The translations under genes and the position numbers were made by a program. A stretch of DNA of 47,232 nucleotides, taken from NCBI GenBank assembly GCA_900316505.1, contig ONDH01000023.1, positions 1 through 47,232 of the forward strand, read 5' to 3'. The notes beneath the pieces are model-generated. The model saw only the letters and a program-made list of their open reading frames with translations, did not search any database and was not told the DNA's origin. Each line of letters starts with the position of its first letter. Position 1 is the first letter of the stretch. Shown one piece after another: positions 15,558 to 23,975 of this stretch. The stretch is from an uncultured Prevotellaceae bacterium. GTDB taxonomy: Bacteria; Bacteroidota; Bacteroidia; Bacteroidales; Bacteroidaceae.

Positions 15558-16724
15558 ATGAAACTAAAAATTGACGACGTACGCACGCGCTTTATCAAGC
15601 ATCTTGGAGGAGAGCCAGGCTCCGTATATGCATCACCTGGTCGTATCAATCTCATTGGTGAGCATACCGACTACAACGGAGGGTTTGTTTTCCCAGGAGC
15701 AGTGGAACAAGGCATGATTGCTGAAATCCGTCCTAATGGAAGTCGCACCATCCGTGCCTACTCCATTGACCTGAAGGACTATGCAGAGTTCTCCCTCGAT
15801 GACGAGAAAGGTCCACGTGCCAGCCATTTCCGCTACATCTTCGGAGTAGCACGTGAGATGATGGCACTTGGGGTACCCGTACAGGGGTTCGACACTGCTT
15901 TCGCTGGAGATGTGCCTAACGGTGCCGGCATGTCTTCATCAGCAGCCCTTGAAAGTTGCTATGCTTTTGCCATCAACGATTTATTTGGTGATAACAAAAT
16001 CGACAAGATGACGCTTGCAAAAGTCGGTCAGGCGACAGAACATAAATACATCGGCGTAAACTGTGGCATCATGGATCAATTCGCATCGGTGTTTGGAAAG
16101 AAGGGACACCTCATGCGTCTCGATTGCCGTTCCGGTGAATACCAGTATTTCCCATGGAATCCTAAGGGCTACAAACTCGTACTCATCAATTCATGCGTCA
16201 AGCACGAACTTGTGGGTTCGCCCTATAATGACCGTCGTAAATCTTGTGAAAACTGTGTGAATGCAATCAAAGAGCTTCATCCCGAAAAAGAAATCACCAC
16301 CCTACGCGAAGCCACTTGGGAAGAATTGAAGGAGATTGAGGGAAAAGTGTCTGCAGAAGACATCAAACGCGCAAACTTTGTGCTCGGCGAGAAAGACCGC
16401 GTCTTAGCTGTGTGCGATGCACTCGAAAAGGGTGATTACGAAGAAGTGGGACAAAAGATGTACGAAACTCACTATGGACTCTCCAAGGAGTACGAGGTGT
16501 CTTGCGAAGAACTTGACTTCTTAAATGATGTAGCCAAAGAATGTTCCGTCACCGGCTCACGTATCATGGGCGGTGGCTTCGGCGGTTGCACGATCAACCT
16601 TGTATCAGAGGAACTCTATGACCATTTTGTGACGACAGCTGTTTCCAAATTCCAGGAAAAATATGGGAAAAAGCCTATTGTCATCAATGTTGTGATTGGA
16701 GACGGAGCACGTAAGCTCTGCTAA
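15558..16724 (+). CDS. galK: Galactokinase
   Basis: 388 aa. Phosphorylates galactose at C1 in the Leloir pathway. The galactokinase signature GRINLIGEHTDYNGGFVFP is at residues 29-47, the GHMP ATP loop GAGMSSSAALE near 123-133, and GGGFGGCTINLV near the C-terminus. All three GHMP motifs are intact. It is in an operon with galM and ends at the bidirectional terminator at 16757-16780. No galT or galE is in the window. Confidence 0.96.
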   Translation: MKLKIDDVRTRFIKHLGGEPGSVYASPGRINLIGEHTDYNGGFVFPGAVEQGMIAEIRPNGSRTIRAYSIDLKDYAEFSLDDEKGPRASHFRYIFGVAREMMALGVPVQGFDTAFAGDVPNGAGMSSSAALESCYAFAINDLFGDNKIDKMTLAKVGQATEHKYIGVNCGIMDQFASVFGKKGHLMRLDCRSGEYQYFPWNPKGYKLVLINSCVKHELVGSPYNDRRKSCENCVNAIKELHPEKEITTLREATWEELKEIEGKVSAEDIKRANFVLGEKDRVLAVCDALEKGDYEEVGQKMYETHYGLSKEYEVSCEELDFLNDVAKECSVTGSRIMGGGFGGCTINLVSEELYDHFVTTAVSKFQEKYGKKPIVINVVIGDGARKLC

Positions 16725-16756
16725 CTACATCAATAGATATTACTTGAACAAAAAGA

Positions 16757-16780
16757 GGGGGCGAATTGCAATTCGCCCCC
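16757..16780. terminator. Shared bidirectional terminator between galK and fcl
   Basis: A perfect 24-bp palindrome with arms GGGGGCGAATTG and CAATTCGCCCCC. On the minus strand it is followed by TCTTTTTG, a good U tract for the fcl operon. On the plus strand only TTC follows, so it is weaker for galK. It lies between convergent genes. Confidence 0.8.
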
Positions 16781-16799
16781 TTCATGTGAAATATAGGAT

Positions 16800-17996
16800 T
16801 TATCCTTGCTTGTGGTTGATGCACACACCTTGAAGATACCACTCATAGAGACGGTGAATACCTTCATCTATTTCAATAGTGTGATGCCATCCAAGACGAT
16901 GAAGTTTGGATACATCCGTCAGTTTTTTCAGGGTACCATCAGGTTTTGTAGCATCCCATCGGAGTTCACCTTTGAAACCAATCTCATGCATGATGCGCTC
17001 AGCCACTTCCTTGATGGAGATTTCCTTACCTGTACCCACATTGATGTGACAGTTGCGAATTTCCTTTATTCCATCACGATTGACAATGAAGTCACTCTTT
17101 TCAACAACATCCTTGAAATCAACATTAAGGAGACAATACACCGATGCATCTGCCATCTCTTCACTCCATAGGAACTCACGCATGGGTGCCCCTGTTCCCC
17201 ACAAGGTAACCGCTTCGGGTGTGATGCCGTAATGGCGCAACACTTGCAGAATGGTCATTTCATCGCTCATACCTGTTGCCATAATGGTTTGAGTGGCTTG
17301 TGTGTGTGCATCTTCCTGAGTTCCCTGCCCATCCATCATCTTGGGCACTTTCATGGAAACAGGACGAATGCCGAGATCTTTGCGCACCGATTCCCAATTA
17401 CCCTCATTGAGGCACTTTGCCAAATGAATCTTACGAATCATGGCTGGGAGTACATGAGAGTTTTCGAGGTGGAAATTGTCATTAGGACCATAGAGGTTGG
17501 TCGGCATGACTGCAATATAGTTGGTGCCATATTGCAGATTGAATGACTCACACATTTTCAAACCTGCAATCTTAGCGATAGCATAAGGCTCGTTGGTGTA
17601 TTCGAGTGGCGATGTAAGCAGACAATCTTCCGGCATTGGCTGTGGAGCTTCACCAGGATAGATGCATGTAGAACCGAGGAAGAGAAGTTTCTTGACACCA
17701 TGCTTCCACGCTTCTCCTATCACATTTTGCTGAATCTGCAAATTCTGATAGATAAAGTCTGCACGATATTGCAGGTTCGCCATGATACCACCAACATGAG
17801 CAGCTGCAAGCACAACCGCATCAGGACGTTCTTCATCAAAAAACTCCTTGACAGCTACAGCATCAAGCAAATCCAGCTCGGAGTGAGATTTACCCACCAA
17901 ATTGGTGTAGCCACGAGATTTAAGGTTGTTCCAAATAGCAGACCCAACCAAACCATGATGTCCGGCTACAAATATCTTTGAATGTTTGTCTAACAT
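16800..17996 (-). CDS. fcl: GDP-L-fucose synthase (epimerase/reductase)
   Basis: 398 aa. Converts GDP-4-keto-6-deoxymannose to GDP-L-fucose with NADPH. Rossmann motif VAGHHGLVGSAI at residues 10-21; catalytic S109 (LGSTCIY), Y138 and K142 (YAIAK); AAAHVGGI typical of the family. It is about 75-80 residues longer than the usual 310-320. The extra stretch lies at about residues 205-275, between IHLAKCLNEG and VTLWGTGAPMREF. GDP-fucose feeds capsule or surface-glycan fucosylation in gut Bacteroidales. It sits 19 bp after gmd. Confidence 0.94.
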   Translation of the reverse strand: MLDKHSKIFVAGHHGLVGSAIWNNLKSRGYTNLVGKSHSELDLLDAVAVKEFFDEERPDAVVLAAAHVGGIMANLQYRADFIYQNLQIQQNVIGEAWKHGVKKLLFLGSTCIYPGEAPQPMPEDCLLTSPLEYTNEPYAIAKIAGLKMCESFNLQYGTNYIAVMPTNLYGPNDNFHLENSHVLPAMIRKIHLAKCLNEGNWESVRKDLGIRPVSMKVPKMMDGQGTQEDAHTQATQTIMATGMSDEMTILQVLRHYGITPEAVTLWGTGAPMREFLWSEEMADASVYCLLNVDFKDVVEKSDFIVNRDGIKEIRNCHINVGTGKEISIKEVAERIMHEIGFKGELRWDATKPDGTLKKLTDVSKLHRLGWHHTIEIDEGIHRLYEWYLQGVCINHKQG

Positions 17997-18015
17997 AAAA
18001 TATAAAAGTGAACAC

Positions 18016-19125
18016 TTACTTTACAAGTCCTTTCTCCAGGTACTCAGCCAAGTTGGTGCGCATCACTGATGCCACATGGTCTGCTGCCACTTTCTCCATA
18101 TCGTGCTTCACCATGATGGAGACAAGCTGCTCGAATGAAGTGCTTTGAGGATTCCAACCCAATTTCTCTTTTGCCTTTGTGGGGTCACCCCATAGATTAA
18201 CAACGTCTGTCGGACGATAGAAGTCAGGACTGACTTCCACAAGAGTCTTGCCAATCAAATTCTCGGGACCTGCGATGCAGACACCCTTTTCATCCATACC
18301 CTCACCCTCAAACTTCAATTCGATACCAGCAGCCTTGAACGCATAATAGGCAAACTCACGCACAGAATGCTGCACACCTGTTGCAATGACGAAATCTTCC
18401 GGTTTATCCTGTTGAAGAATCAACCACATGCACTCCACATAGTCCTTGGCGTAACCCCAATCACGAAGAGATGAGAGATTTCCAAGATACAACTTATCCT
18501 GTTTGCCCTGTGCAATACGTGCGGCTGCTAGCGTGATTTTGCGTGTAACAAAAGTTTCACCGCGACGTTCACTTTCATGATTGAAAAGAATGCCAGAACA
18601 GCAATACATATTGTAAGCCTCGCGGTACTCTTTCACAATCCAAAAGCCATAGAGTTTTGCCACGGCATATGGAGAATATGGATGGAAAGGTGTCTTCTCA
18701 TTCTGAGGAACCTCCTCCACCTTGCCATACAGTTCGGAAGTGGATGCCTGATAGATGCGACACTGATCTGCCAGACCACACAGACGAACGGCTTCCAAAA
18801 CACGGAGAACACCCACTGCATCAACATCTGCGGTGAATTCCGGAGAGTCAAAACTGACCTGAACATGTGACTGGGCTGCAAGATTGTAAATCTCAGTAGG
18901 TTTCACAGCACTGACCACTTGGAGAATTGACATTGAGTCTCCCAAATCGGCATAGTGAAGGTGAAAATTGGGAGTGCCTTCCAAATGGGCAATACGCTCA
19001 CGGTAATCGACAGAAGAACGACGGATTGTACCATGAACTTCATATCCTTTCGCCAGTAAAAACTCAGACAGGTATGAGCCGTCTTGTCCAGTGATACCTG
19101 TAATTAATGCAACTTTTCTATCCAT
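18016..19125 (-). CDS. gmd: GDP-mannose 4,6-dehydratase
   Basis: 369 aa. First step of GDP-L-fucose synthesis: GDP-D-mannose to GDP-4-keto-6-deoxy-D-mannose. NADP-binding [17 protein letters not shown] at residues 8-24; arginine pair TIRRSS; catalytic T129/E131 (STSELYG) and Y153/K157 (YAVAK). The start lies only 3 bp after the stop of the hemerythrin-LuxR regulator, so the two genes are almost certainly cotranscribed. fcl follows. Confidence 0.96.
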   Translation of the reverse strand: MDRKVALITGITGQDGSYLSEFLLAKGYEVHGTIRRSSVDYRERIAHLEGTPNFHLHYADLGDSMSILQVVSAVKPTEIYNLAAQSHVQVSFDSPEFTADVDAVGVLRVLEAVRLCGLADQCRIYQASTSELYGKVEEVPQNEKTPFHPYSPYAVAKLYGFWIVKEYREAYNMYCCSGILFNHESERRGETFVTRKITLAAARIAQGKQDKLYLGNLSSLRDWGYAKDYVECMWLILQQDKPEDFVIATGVQHSVREFAYYAFKAAGIELKFEGEGMDEKGVCIAGPENLIGKTLVEVSPDFYRPTDVVNLWGDPTKAKEKLGWNPQSTSFEQLVSIMVKHDMEKVAADHVASVMRTNLAEYLEKGLVK

Positions 19126-19128
19126 ATA

Positions 19129-20082
19129 TTATATATTCACTTCGCTTAATGTCACAAGTTTGTTAACTATAGCATAAATGGTCAGACCTGCAGCAGAGTG
19201 GATTTGCAACTTCCGTGCAATGTTGCGACGATGGGTGGTGACAGTGTTGACTGATAAACAAAGTGTATCAGCAATTTCCTTGTTCGACAAGCCCTTGGCC
19301 ACACACACCACAATTTCCTTCTCGCGTTCAGAGAGCTGTTCTTCATTCGAAACAAGCATTGCATCCGATTCTTCTTCCGTTCTAACTTGGCGAGTCTTTG
19401 CCTGATGTTCCAAACGACGTACCGCTGGCACAAAAATGTTGTCCTCAACCAAACAGTGAATGCTCAAATCCTCTTCGGCTTGATAGATGGAGATAATGAC
19501 AGCATTTAACTTCTCATTAATTTCTGTTTGGGGATAATACTGCATGAAGAGTTTCTTCAGCTCTTTCAATTTACTCTCTATTGCTTCGTGATGGCGCGAC
19601 AGTAACTGACTATTCTCAATAGAGACAAATTCCCCATCAATCAACTTCTGTACATAGGCGTAAACGGTTGTTTCTTCATACTCCATATGCTTGCGCACCT
19701 CCTCCACATATTCATCAAAGAATTTCAGCACCAAAAATGCTATCTCATTTTGCACAGAACAATCAATGGCATTAAGCAAATGGAAACGAATGTTGGGAAA
19801 CAAAAAACTCAAAAAGAAGGCATGAGTTCTTTTCAAATAGTCAAGCAAAGATGCCACACTGACGTGTTCCACACGTTGCGGGCGGTTCTCAGCCCCATCT
19901 TTGACATAGTTGATGACAGTCAAAAAAGTGTCAGCATTCACTCCACACTGATGGCACACATCTGTGATGGTTTTCTCTCCAAAACCCAAAGAAATGCCAA
20001 AACGACTCATGATTTGTAGCAATCGATAGTCGTTGGCTATCACATAACTCAGTTTGTCTGTCAATTTGTACTGACCAGCCAT
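19129..20082 (-). CDS. Hemerythrin-like sensor fused to a LuxR-type DNA-binding domain
   Basis: 317 aa from ATG 20082, chosen for its upstream GAGGGAA; ATG 20106 would add 8 residues. Residues about 1-65 (LGFGEKTITDVCHQCGVNAD) resemble the N-terminal domain of RIC/YtfE/ScdA di-iron proteins. The middle region has a hemerythrin-like histidine pattern: KRTHAFF, VRKHMEYEE, LSRHHEAIE, SIHCLVEDNIFVP, consistent with a di-iron site. The C-terminus is a clear LuxR helix-turn-helix: LSEREKEIVVCVAKGLSNKE, then a helix reading SVNTVTTHRRNIARKL. A likely sensor of iron, oxygen or nitric oxide. It is divergent from feoAB and 3 bp ahead of gmd. Ligand and targets are inferred. Confidence 0.85.
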   Translation of the reverse strand: MAGQYKLTDKLSYVIANDYRLLQIMSRFGISLGFGEKTITDVCHQCGVNADTFLTVINYVKDGAENRPQRVEHVSVASLLDYLKRTHAFFLSFLFPNIRFHLLNAIDCSVQNEIAFLVLKFFDEYVEEVRKHMEYEETTVYAYVQKLIDGEFVSIENSQLLSRHHEAIESKLKELKKLFMQYYPQTEINEKLNAVIISIYQAEEDLSIHCLVEDNIFVPAVRRLEHQAKTRQVRTEEESDAMLVSNEEQLSEREKEIVVCVAKGLSNKEIADTLCLSVNTVTTHRRNIARKLQIHSAAGLTIYAIVNKLVTLSEVNI

Positions 20083-20170
20083 ATATTTTCCCTCGATTGA
20101 AATCATAATTCTGACAGTTTACGTGAGAACGTACCATCCAGAATTACACAAACCTTTTCAAATTGTCGTA

Positions 20171-20178
20171 CAAAGGTA
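20171..20178 (-). promoter_or_regulatory. -7 element for the hemerythrin-LuxR/gmd/fcl operon
   Basis: Minus-strand TACCTTTG matches the consensus. The leader to ATG 20082 would be about 80 nt. It shares the intergenic region with the feoAB promoters, so one bound regulator could affect both directions. No -33 TTTG is obvious. Confidence 0.5.
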
Positions 20179-20247
20179 AGGAAAAAAAACGAATGGCGTA
20201 GACACTTTTCACAAGAAAAATAATGAATTACTAACAATTGAGTATTG

Positions 20248-20308
20248 TTTGTTGTCTGAAAAGGTCGTAACTTTGCAAACCAATTGCAAAAGTATTTTTG
20301 TACCTTTG
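20248..20308 (+). promoter_or_regulatory. Two tandem promoter candidates for feoAB
   Basis: Site 1: TTTG at 20248-20251 with TAACTTTG at 20268-20275 (16 bp). Site 2: TACCTTTG at 20301-20308, with TTTG at 20272-20275 as a distant -33 (25 bp). The second box lies only 21 bp before the FeoAB ATG at 20330. No Fur-box-like palindrome was recognised. Confidence 0.5.
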
Positions 20309-20329
20309 CACTCAAAAATAGGACATTCA

Positions 20330-22648
20330 ATGAGATTATCAGAGTTGAAAACAGGACAGACTGCTGTCATTGTGCGCGTGATGGGACATGGTGGTTTCCG
20401 TAAACGCATTGTGGAAATGGGCTTCATTAAAGGTAAGAGCGTAGAGGTATTGCTCAATGCCCCTTTGCATGACCCCGTCAAATACAAGGTCATGGATTAT
20501 GAAGTCAGCCTACGTCGTGCCGAAGCAGAACTGGTGGAGGTGGTGAGTGAAGAAGAAGCAAAGGAATGGGAGTCACTTCACCCGAACCAGAAAGGAATTC
20601 CTGCTGAAGAACATGAGGATGTCATGCATCGTTTGGCAAAAGTGAAGGAACACGAACTGAATGTAGTGTTTGTCGGAAATCCCAATAGCGGCAAAACCTC
20701 TCTTTTCAACATCGCAAGTGGAGCGCATGAACGTGTCGGCAACTATTCGGGTGTGACTGTAGATGCCAAAGTCGGCCATTTTGATTTCGAAAGTTATCAT
20801 TTCAACCTTGTCGATTTGCCTGGCACCTACTCTCTGTCTGCCTACACCCCTGAAGAGCTCTATGTGCGTAAATACATCATCGAACAACATCCCGACATCA
20901 TCATCAACGTGATTGATGCCAGTAATTTGGAGCGAAACCTCTACCTCACCACACAACTCATTGACATGGATGTGCCTATGATTATAGCGCTCAACATGTA
21001 TGATGAACTGCGTGAGAGTGGCAACGTTCTTGACATACAGCAACTCGGAATATTGCTCGGTGCGCCCATTGTACCAACAGTGGGGAAAACGGGTGAAGGT
21101 GTGCATGAACTATTTCATCAAATCATAGAAATAGCAGAGGGCAAGCAAAAGACTGCCAGACACATACATGTCAATCATGGAGTTTTACTCGAAGAGAAGA
21201 TTGAACGTATTGAGACTTTTATCCGCAAGAATCCAGAGCCTCATCATAACTATTCAGCACGTTTTCTCTCCATCAAACTATTGGAGAATGACCGACAGGT
21301 GGAAGGCATAGTCAAGAAGTTGGATAATGCCAAAGAAATCCTCGACGAAAGAGAATTGTGTCAAAAGGAGATTCTGGACGAAATACAAGAAGACAGCGAG
21401 TCTGCCATCACTGATGCTAAGTACGGTTTCGTGCAGGGGGCAATGAAAGAGACTTTCAAAAAGGTGCAGCGATACAAACGATTGATGACCAAACGCATTG
21501 ATGCCGTCGTCACCCATCAGATATGGGGCTACCCTATTTTCTTGGCACTGATGTACTTCATGTTCTTCTGCACCTTTAACATCGGACAGTACCCAATGGA
21601 TTGGATTGACGCTGCCGTGGGATGGCTCGGTGAAATGGTTGGTGCGTGGATGACAGACGGGGCGCTGAAAGACCTCATCATTGATGGCATTATCAGCGGC
21701 GTAGGTGGGGTAATCGTATTTTTACCCAACATCATGATTCTTTATGCGTTTATCTCATGGATGGAAGACAGCGGGTATATGGCTCGTGCTGCTTTCATTA
21801 TGGATAAAATCATGCACCGCATGGGATTGCACGGCAAATCATTCATCCCCATGATCATGGGCTTTGGATGTAATATTCCTGCCATCATGGCGACACGCAC
21901 CATCGAAGACCGCAAGTCACGACTTATTACCATGCTCATCATCCCGCTCATATCATGTTCAGCACGGCTACCCGTGTACATCATCATTATTTCAGCCTTC
22001 TTTCCACATCATGCGGCACTCACTCTCTTCTGTATGTATCTGATTGGCATCGTGTTCAGCGTTTTCATGGCAAAGGTGTTCAGCCGTTTTGTCATCAAAG
22101 GCGAGAGCAGCCCATTCGTTATGGAATTGCCTCCATACCGTATGCCTTCCATGAAGAGCGTAAGTCGTCACACTTGGGAAAAAGGCAAACAATATTTGAA
22201 GAAGATGGGTACAACCATTTTGGTAGCGAGCATTGCCGTATGGGCTCTCAGCTATTTCCCTCACCACGAGGAATTGAGCGAAGACATGCAGATGGAAGCA
22301 AGCTATATCGGACAGATTGGCAAGTTCATTGAACCTGTTATACAATCCTGCGGTTTGCAATGGAAGGAAGGTGTGGCACTCATTGCTGGTATCGGTGCCA
22401 AAGAAATTGTCGCCAGCACAATGTCCGTGCTCTATCATGGCAACATCGCAACAAGTGGAATGACCACTCTCTCAGCCTTCTGCTTCATGATTTTTGTGCT
22501 GCTCTATTTCCCATGCATTCCAACCTGCATAGGCATCAAACATGAGTCAGGGAAATGGAAATGGGCTTGTTTCACGGCTCTCTACACCACTCTCTCGGCT
22601 TGGATTATTTCCACTATTGTCTATCAAATAGGAATCTTATGTGGGTAA
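20330..22648 (+). CDS. feoB: FeoA-FeoB fusion, ferrous iron transporter
   Basis: 772 aa. Imports Fe2+ across the inner membrane, important for anaerobes. Residues 1-75 are a FeoA-like SH3 domain (MRLSELKTGQTAVIVRVMG, then RIVEMGFIKG). From about 112 there is the FeoB G domain: G1 GNPNSGKTSLF, G3 DLPGTYSLS, G4 NMYDE. A membrane region with Gate motifs follows (MGFGCNIPAIMATRTIEDRK; GVALIAGIGAKEIVAS). ATG 20330 gives a clean FeoA start; the upstream ATG at 20249 lies inside promoter sequence. The fusion of FeoA to FeoB is common in Bacteroidetes. A small Cys-rich gene follows. Confidence 0.96.
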   Translation: MRLSELKTGQTAVIVRVMGHGGFRKRIVEMGFIKGKSVEVLLNAPLHDPVKYKVMDYEVSLRRAEAELVEVVSEEEAKEWESLHPNQKGIPAEEHEDVMHRLAKVKEHELNVVFVGNPNSGKTSLFNIASGAHERVGNYSGVTVDAKVGHFDFESYHFNLVDLPGTYSLSAYTPEELYVRKYIIEQHPDIIINVIDASNLERNLYLTTQLIDMDVPMIIALNMYDELRESGNVLDIQQLGILLGAPIVPTVGKTGEGVHELFHQIIEIAEGKQKTARHIHVNHGVLLEEKIERIETFIRKNPEPHHNYSARFLSIKLLENDRQVEGIVKKLDNAKEILDERELCQKEILDEIQEDSESAITDAKYGFVQGAMKETFKKVQRYKRLMTKRIDAVVTHQIWGYPIFLALMYFMFFCTFNIGQYPMDWIDAAVGWLGEMVGAWMTDGALKDLIIDGIISGVGGVIVFLPNIMILYAFISWMEDSGYMARAAFIMDKIMHRMGLHGKSFIPMIMGFGCNIPAIMATRTIEDRKSRLITMLIIPLISCSARLPVYIIIISAFFPHHAALTLFCMYLIGIVFSVFMAKVFSRFVIKGESSPFVMELPPYRMPSMKSVSRHTWEKGKQYLKKMGTTILVASIAVWALSYFPHHEELSEDMQMEASYIGQIGKFIEPVIQSCGLQWKEGVALIAGIGAKEIVASTMSVLYHGNIATSGMTTLSAFCFMIFVLLYFPCIPTCIGIKHESGKWKWACFTALYTTLSAWIISTIVYQIGILCG

Positions 22649-22650
22649 CT

Positions 22651-22702
22651 GAGTTAGGAGTTAGGAATTAGGAATTGTCAATTGTCAACTATCAACTATC
22701 AA
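22651..22702. repeat. Repeat insertion between feoB and the Cys-rich gene
   Basis: GTTAGGAGTTAGGAATTAGG is followed by CAATTGTCAACTATCAAC-type units and ends one base before the ATG of the Cys-rich gene. The two dispersed families here are the same as at 12852-12946. The repeat therefore supplies the whole leader, including any ribosome-binding context, of that gene. Confidence 0.8.
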
Positions 22703-22704
22703 CA

Positions 22705-22866
22705 ATGGATCTCCAAAATATTATAGTATATTTTATTCTTGCATGTATAGCGGTGGTCATTATACTCCACATCTATCGACAGATGAGAGGAAAAAACCGA
22801 GGGTGTAACTGCGGTTCATGTCCGATGCACGATGGCGAGTGTCACTGCCATGATACTCAAAAATAA
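22705..22866 (+). CDS. Small FeoB-associated Cys-rich membrane protein
   Basis: 53 aa starting MDLQNIIVYFILACIAVVII: one N-terminal membrane segment followed by a basic linker (YRQMRGKNRG) and a cysteine-histidine cluster, CNCGSCPMHDGECHCH. This is the architecture of the FeoB-associated Cys-rich proteins found next to feoB in Bacteroidetes and Firmicutes. It may hand over or sense iron at the cytoplasmic face. An in-frame ATG at 22675 lies in repeat sequence and is rejected. Confidence 0.85.
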   Translation: MDLQNIIVYFILACIAVVIILHIYRQMRGKNRGCNCGSCPMHDGECHCHDTQK

Positions 22867-23017
22867 GTATAGACCATTCCCCTCATTCTTTCTTTATTTC
22901 GTTTTAGAAACTCCTGCACGTAGCGCTTAACTTCCCTTTCAACTCCCATTTTAACTTCATTTTTATCTTCCGAAAATTGAGTAATAGAAGTCTGTTTGCA
23001 ACTTTTTCAAGGGAAAG
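22867..23017. other. Short intergenic stretch after the feo genes
   Basis: No gene or strong terminator is visible between the Cys-rich gene and the promoter of the next gene. The sequence is pyrimidine-rich with no recognised repeat. Confidence 0.4.
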
Positions 23018-23049
23018 TTTGGTGGGTTGGATAATTTGTCGTACTTTTG
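23018..23049 (+). promoter_or_regulatory. Promoter of the TPR membrane protein gene
   Basis: TTTG at 23018-23021 and TACTTTTG at 23042-23049, spaced by 20 bp, match the Bacteroidetes consensus. The leader to ATG 23091 is about 35 nt. Confidence 0.65.
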
Positions 23050-23090
23050 CATGATTTTTAAGCGACTCAATATTAAAAACAAAGAATATT

Positions 23091-23768
23091 ATGGCAAAGA
23101 ACAAACAACAAACGACTGATGAGCCAATCGCACTTGACGTACAATTGAGTAAAGGTGAGGCTTTCATCGAGAAAAATTGGAAGAAGATTGCTATTGTGCT
23201 TGGTGCTGTCATCGTGATTGTGGCAGGCATTTATGCCTACAAGCACTATATGGCAGGCAAGGAACTGGAGGCACAAAAGGCTATTGTCGGCGCACAGACT
23301 GCTTTTGCTCAACAGCAGTATGACCAAGCGCTGAAAGGTGAGGGCAACGTGAAAGGCTTTCTGAAAATCATCGACGAATTCAGCGGTACAGAAACAGCCA
23401 ACTTGGCAAAACTCTACGCAGGTTTGGCTTATGCAAAGACTGACAAGGTGGATGAAGCCATCAAGATGTTGGAGGACTTCTCCGCTCAGGATGACGACAT
23501 GGTTTCTCCTTCAGCCATTGCAGCTCTCGGTAACCTCTACGTGAAGAAAGGCGACAACGAGAAGGGCATTAAAACACTCATCAAGGCAGCTGAGGAAGCA
23601 GACAATGACGCAATAAGTCCTGTGTTCCTCCTTCAAGCAGGTGAGGTTTATGAGTCACTCGGACAGAACGACAAAGCCGTAGAGCTCTACAACAAGATCA
23701 AGAAACAGTACTTCCGTAGTCCTCTCTCTCAAGAGATTGACATGTATATCGAAAGAGCAACCAAATAA
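23091..23768 (+). CDS. Membrane-anchored tetratricopeptide-repeat protein
   Basis: 225 aa. Residues about 30-50 (KKIAIVLGAVIVIVAGIYAY) form one membrane segment, followed by a periplasmic helical domain with TPR-like repeats: AKLYAGLAYAKTDKVDEAI, ALGNLYVKKGDNEKGI, QAGEVYESLGQNDKAVELY. The layout (short cytoplasmic N-terminus, one TM, TPR domain) is like YfgM/ancillary SecYEG-associated proteins, but I cannot assign the function. It has its own promoter and is followed by a 28-bp inverted repeat. Confidence 0.8.
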   Translation: MAKNKQQTTDEPIALDVQLSKGEAFIEKNWKKIAIVLGAVIVIVAGIYAYKHYMAGKELEAQKAIVGAQTAFAQQQYDQALKGEGNVKGFLKIIDEFSGTETANLAKLYAGLAYAKTDKVDEAIKMLEDFSAQDDDMVSPSAIAALGNLYVKKGDNEKGIKTLIKAAEEADNDAISPVFLLQAGEVYESLGQNDKAVELYNKIKKQYFRSPLSQEIDMYIERATK

Positions 23769-23790
23769 ATTCAAGAGAAACAAGAACTAT

Positions 23791-23884
23791 AAAAAGTGAA
23801 AAACTAAAAACTAAAAGTCAAAGTTACCACAGCCTTCTGTAAGCCTCGTAATCTTCACTTTTAGTTTTTAGTTTTTCACTTTTT
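23791..23884. repeat. Perfect 28-bp inverted repeat made of AACTAAAAACTAAAAGT units
   Basis: Left arm 23791-23818 (starts AAAAAGTGAAAAACTAAA) and right arm 23857-23884 are exact reverse complements across all 28 bp. The 38-bp loop contains CACAGCCTTCTGTAAGCC. It lies 22 bp after the TPR gene stop. The right arm ends in TTTTT, so it could act as a terminator, but such long A/T-rich arms more likely arose from inverted copies of a dispersed repeat. Confidence 0.85.
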
Positions 23885-23885
23885 A

Positions 23886-23968
23886 AGTTAAGGAGTTAGG
23901 AGTTAAATCTCTATACTATAGACTCTAAACTCTAAACCCTAAACTGTCAACTTTCAACTGTCAACTTT
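23886..23968. repeat. Composite repeat leader before ribH
   Basis: GTTAAGGAGTTAGGAG-type units, then CTCTAAACTCTAAACCCTA heptamers (23920-23945), then CTGTCAACTTTCAACTGTC units. They end 7 bp before the ribH start. These are the same families as elsewhere in the window. Confidence 0.7.
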
Positions 23969-23975
23969 ACACAAT

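Noticed and set aside
23870..23975. FMN riboswitch before ribH
   Set aside because: No RFN consensus elements are present; the leader consists of dispersed repeats.
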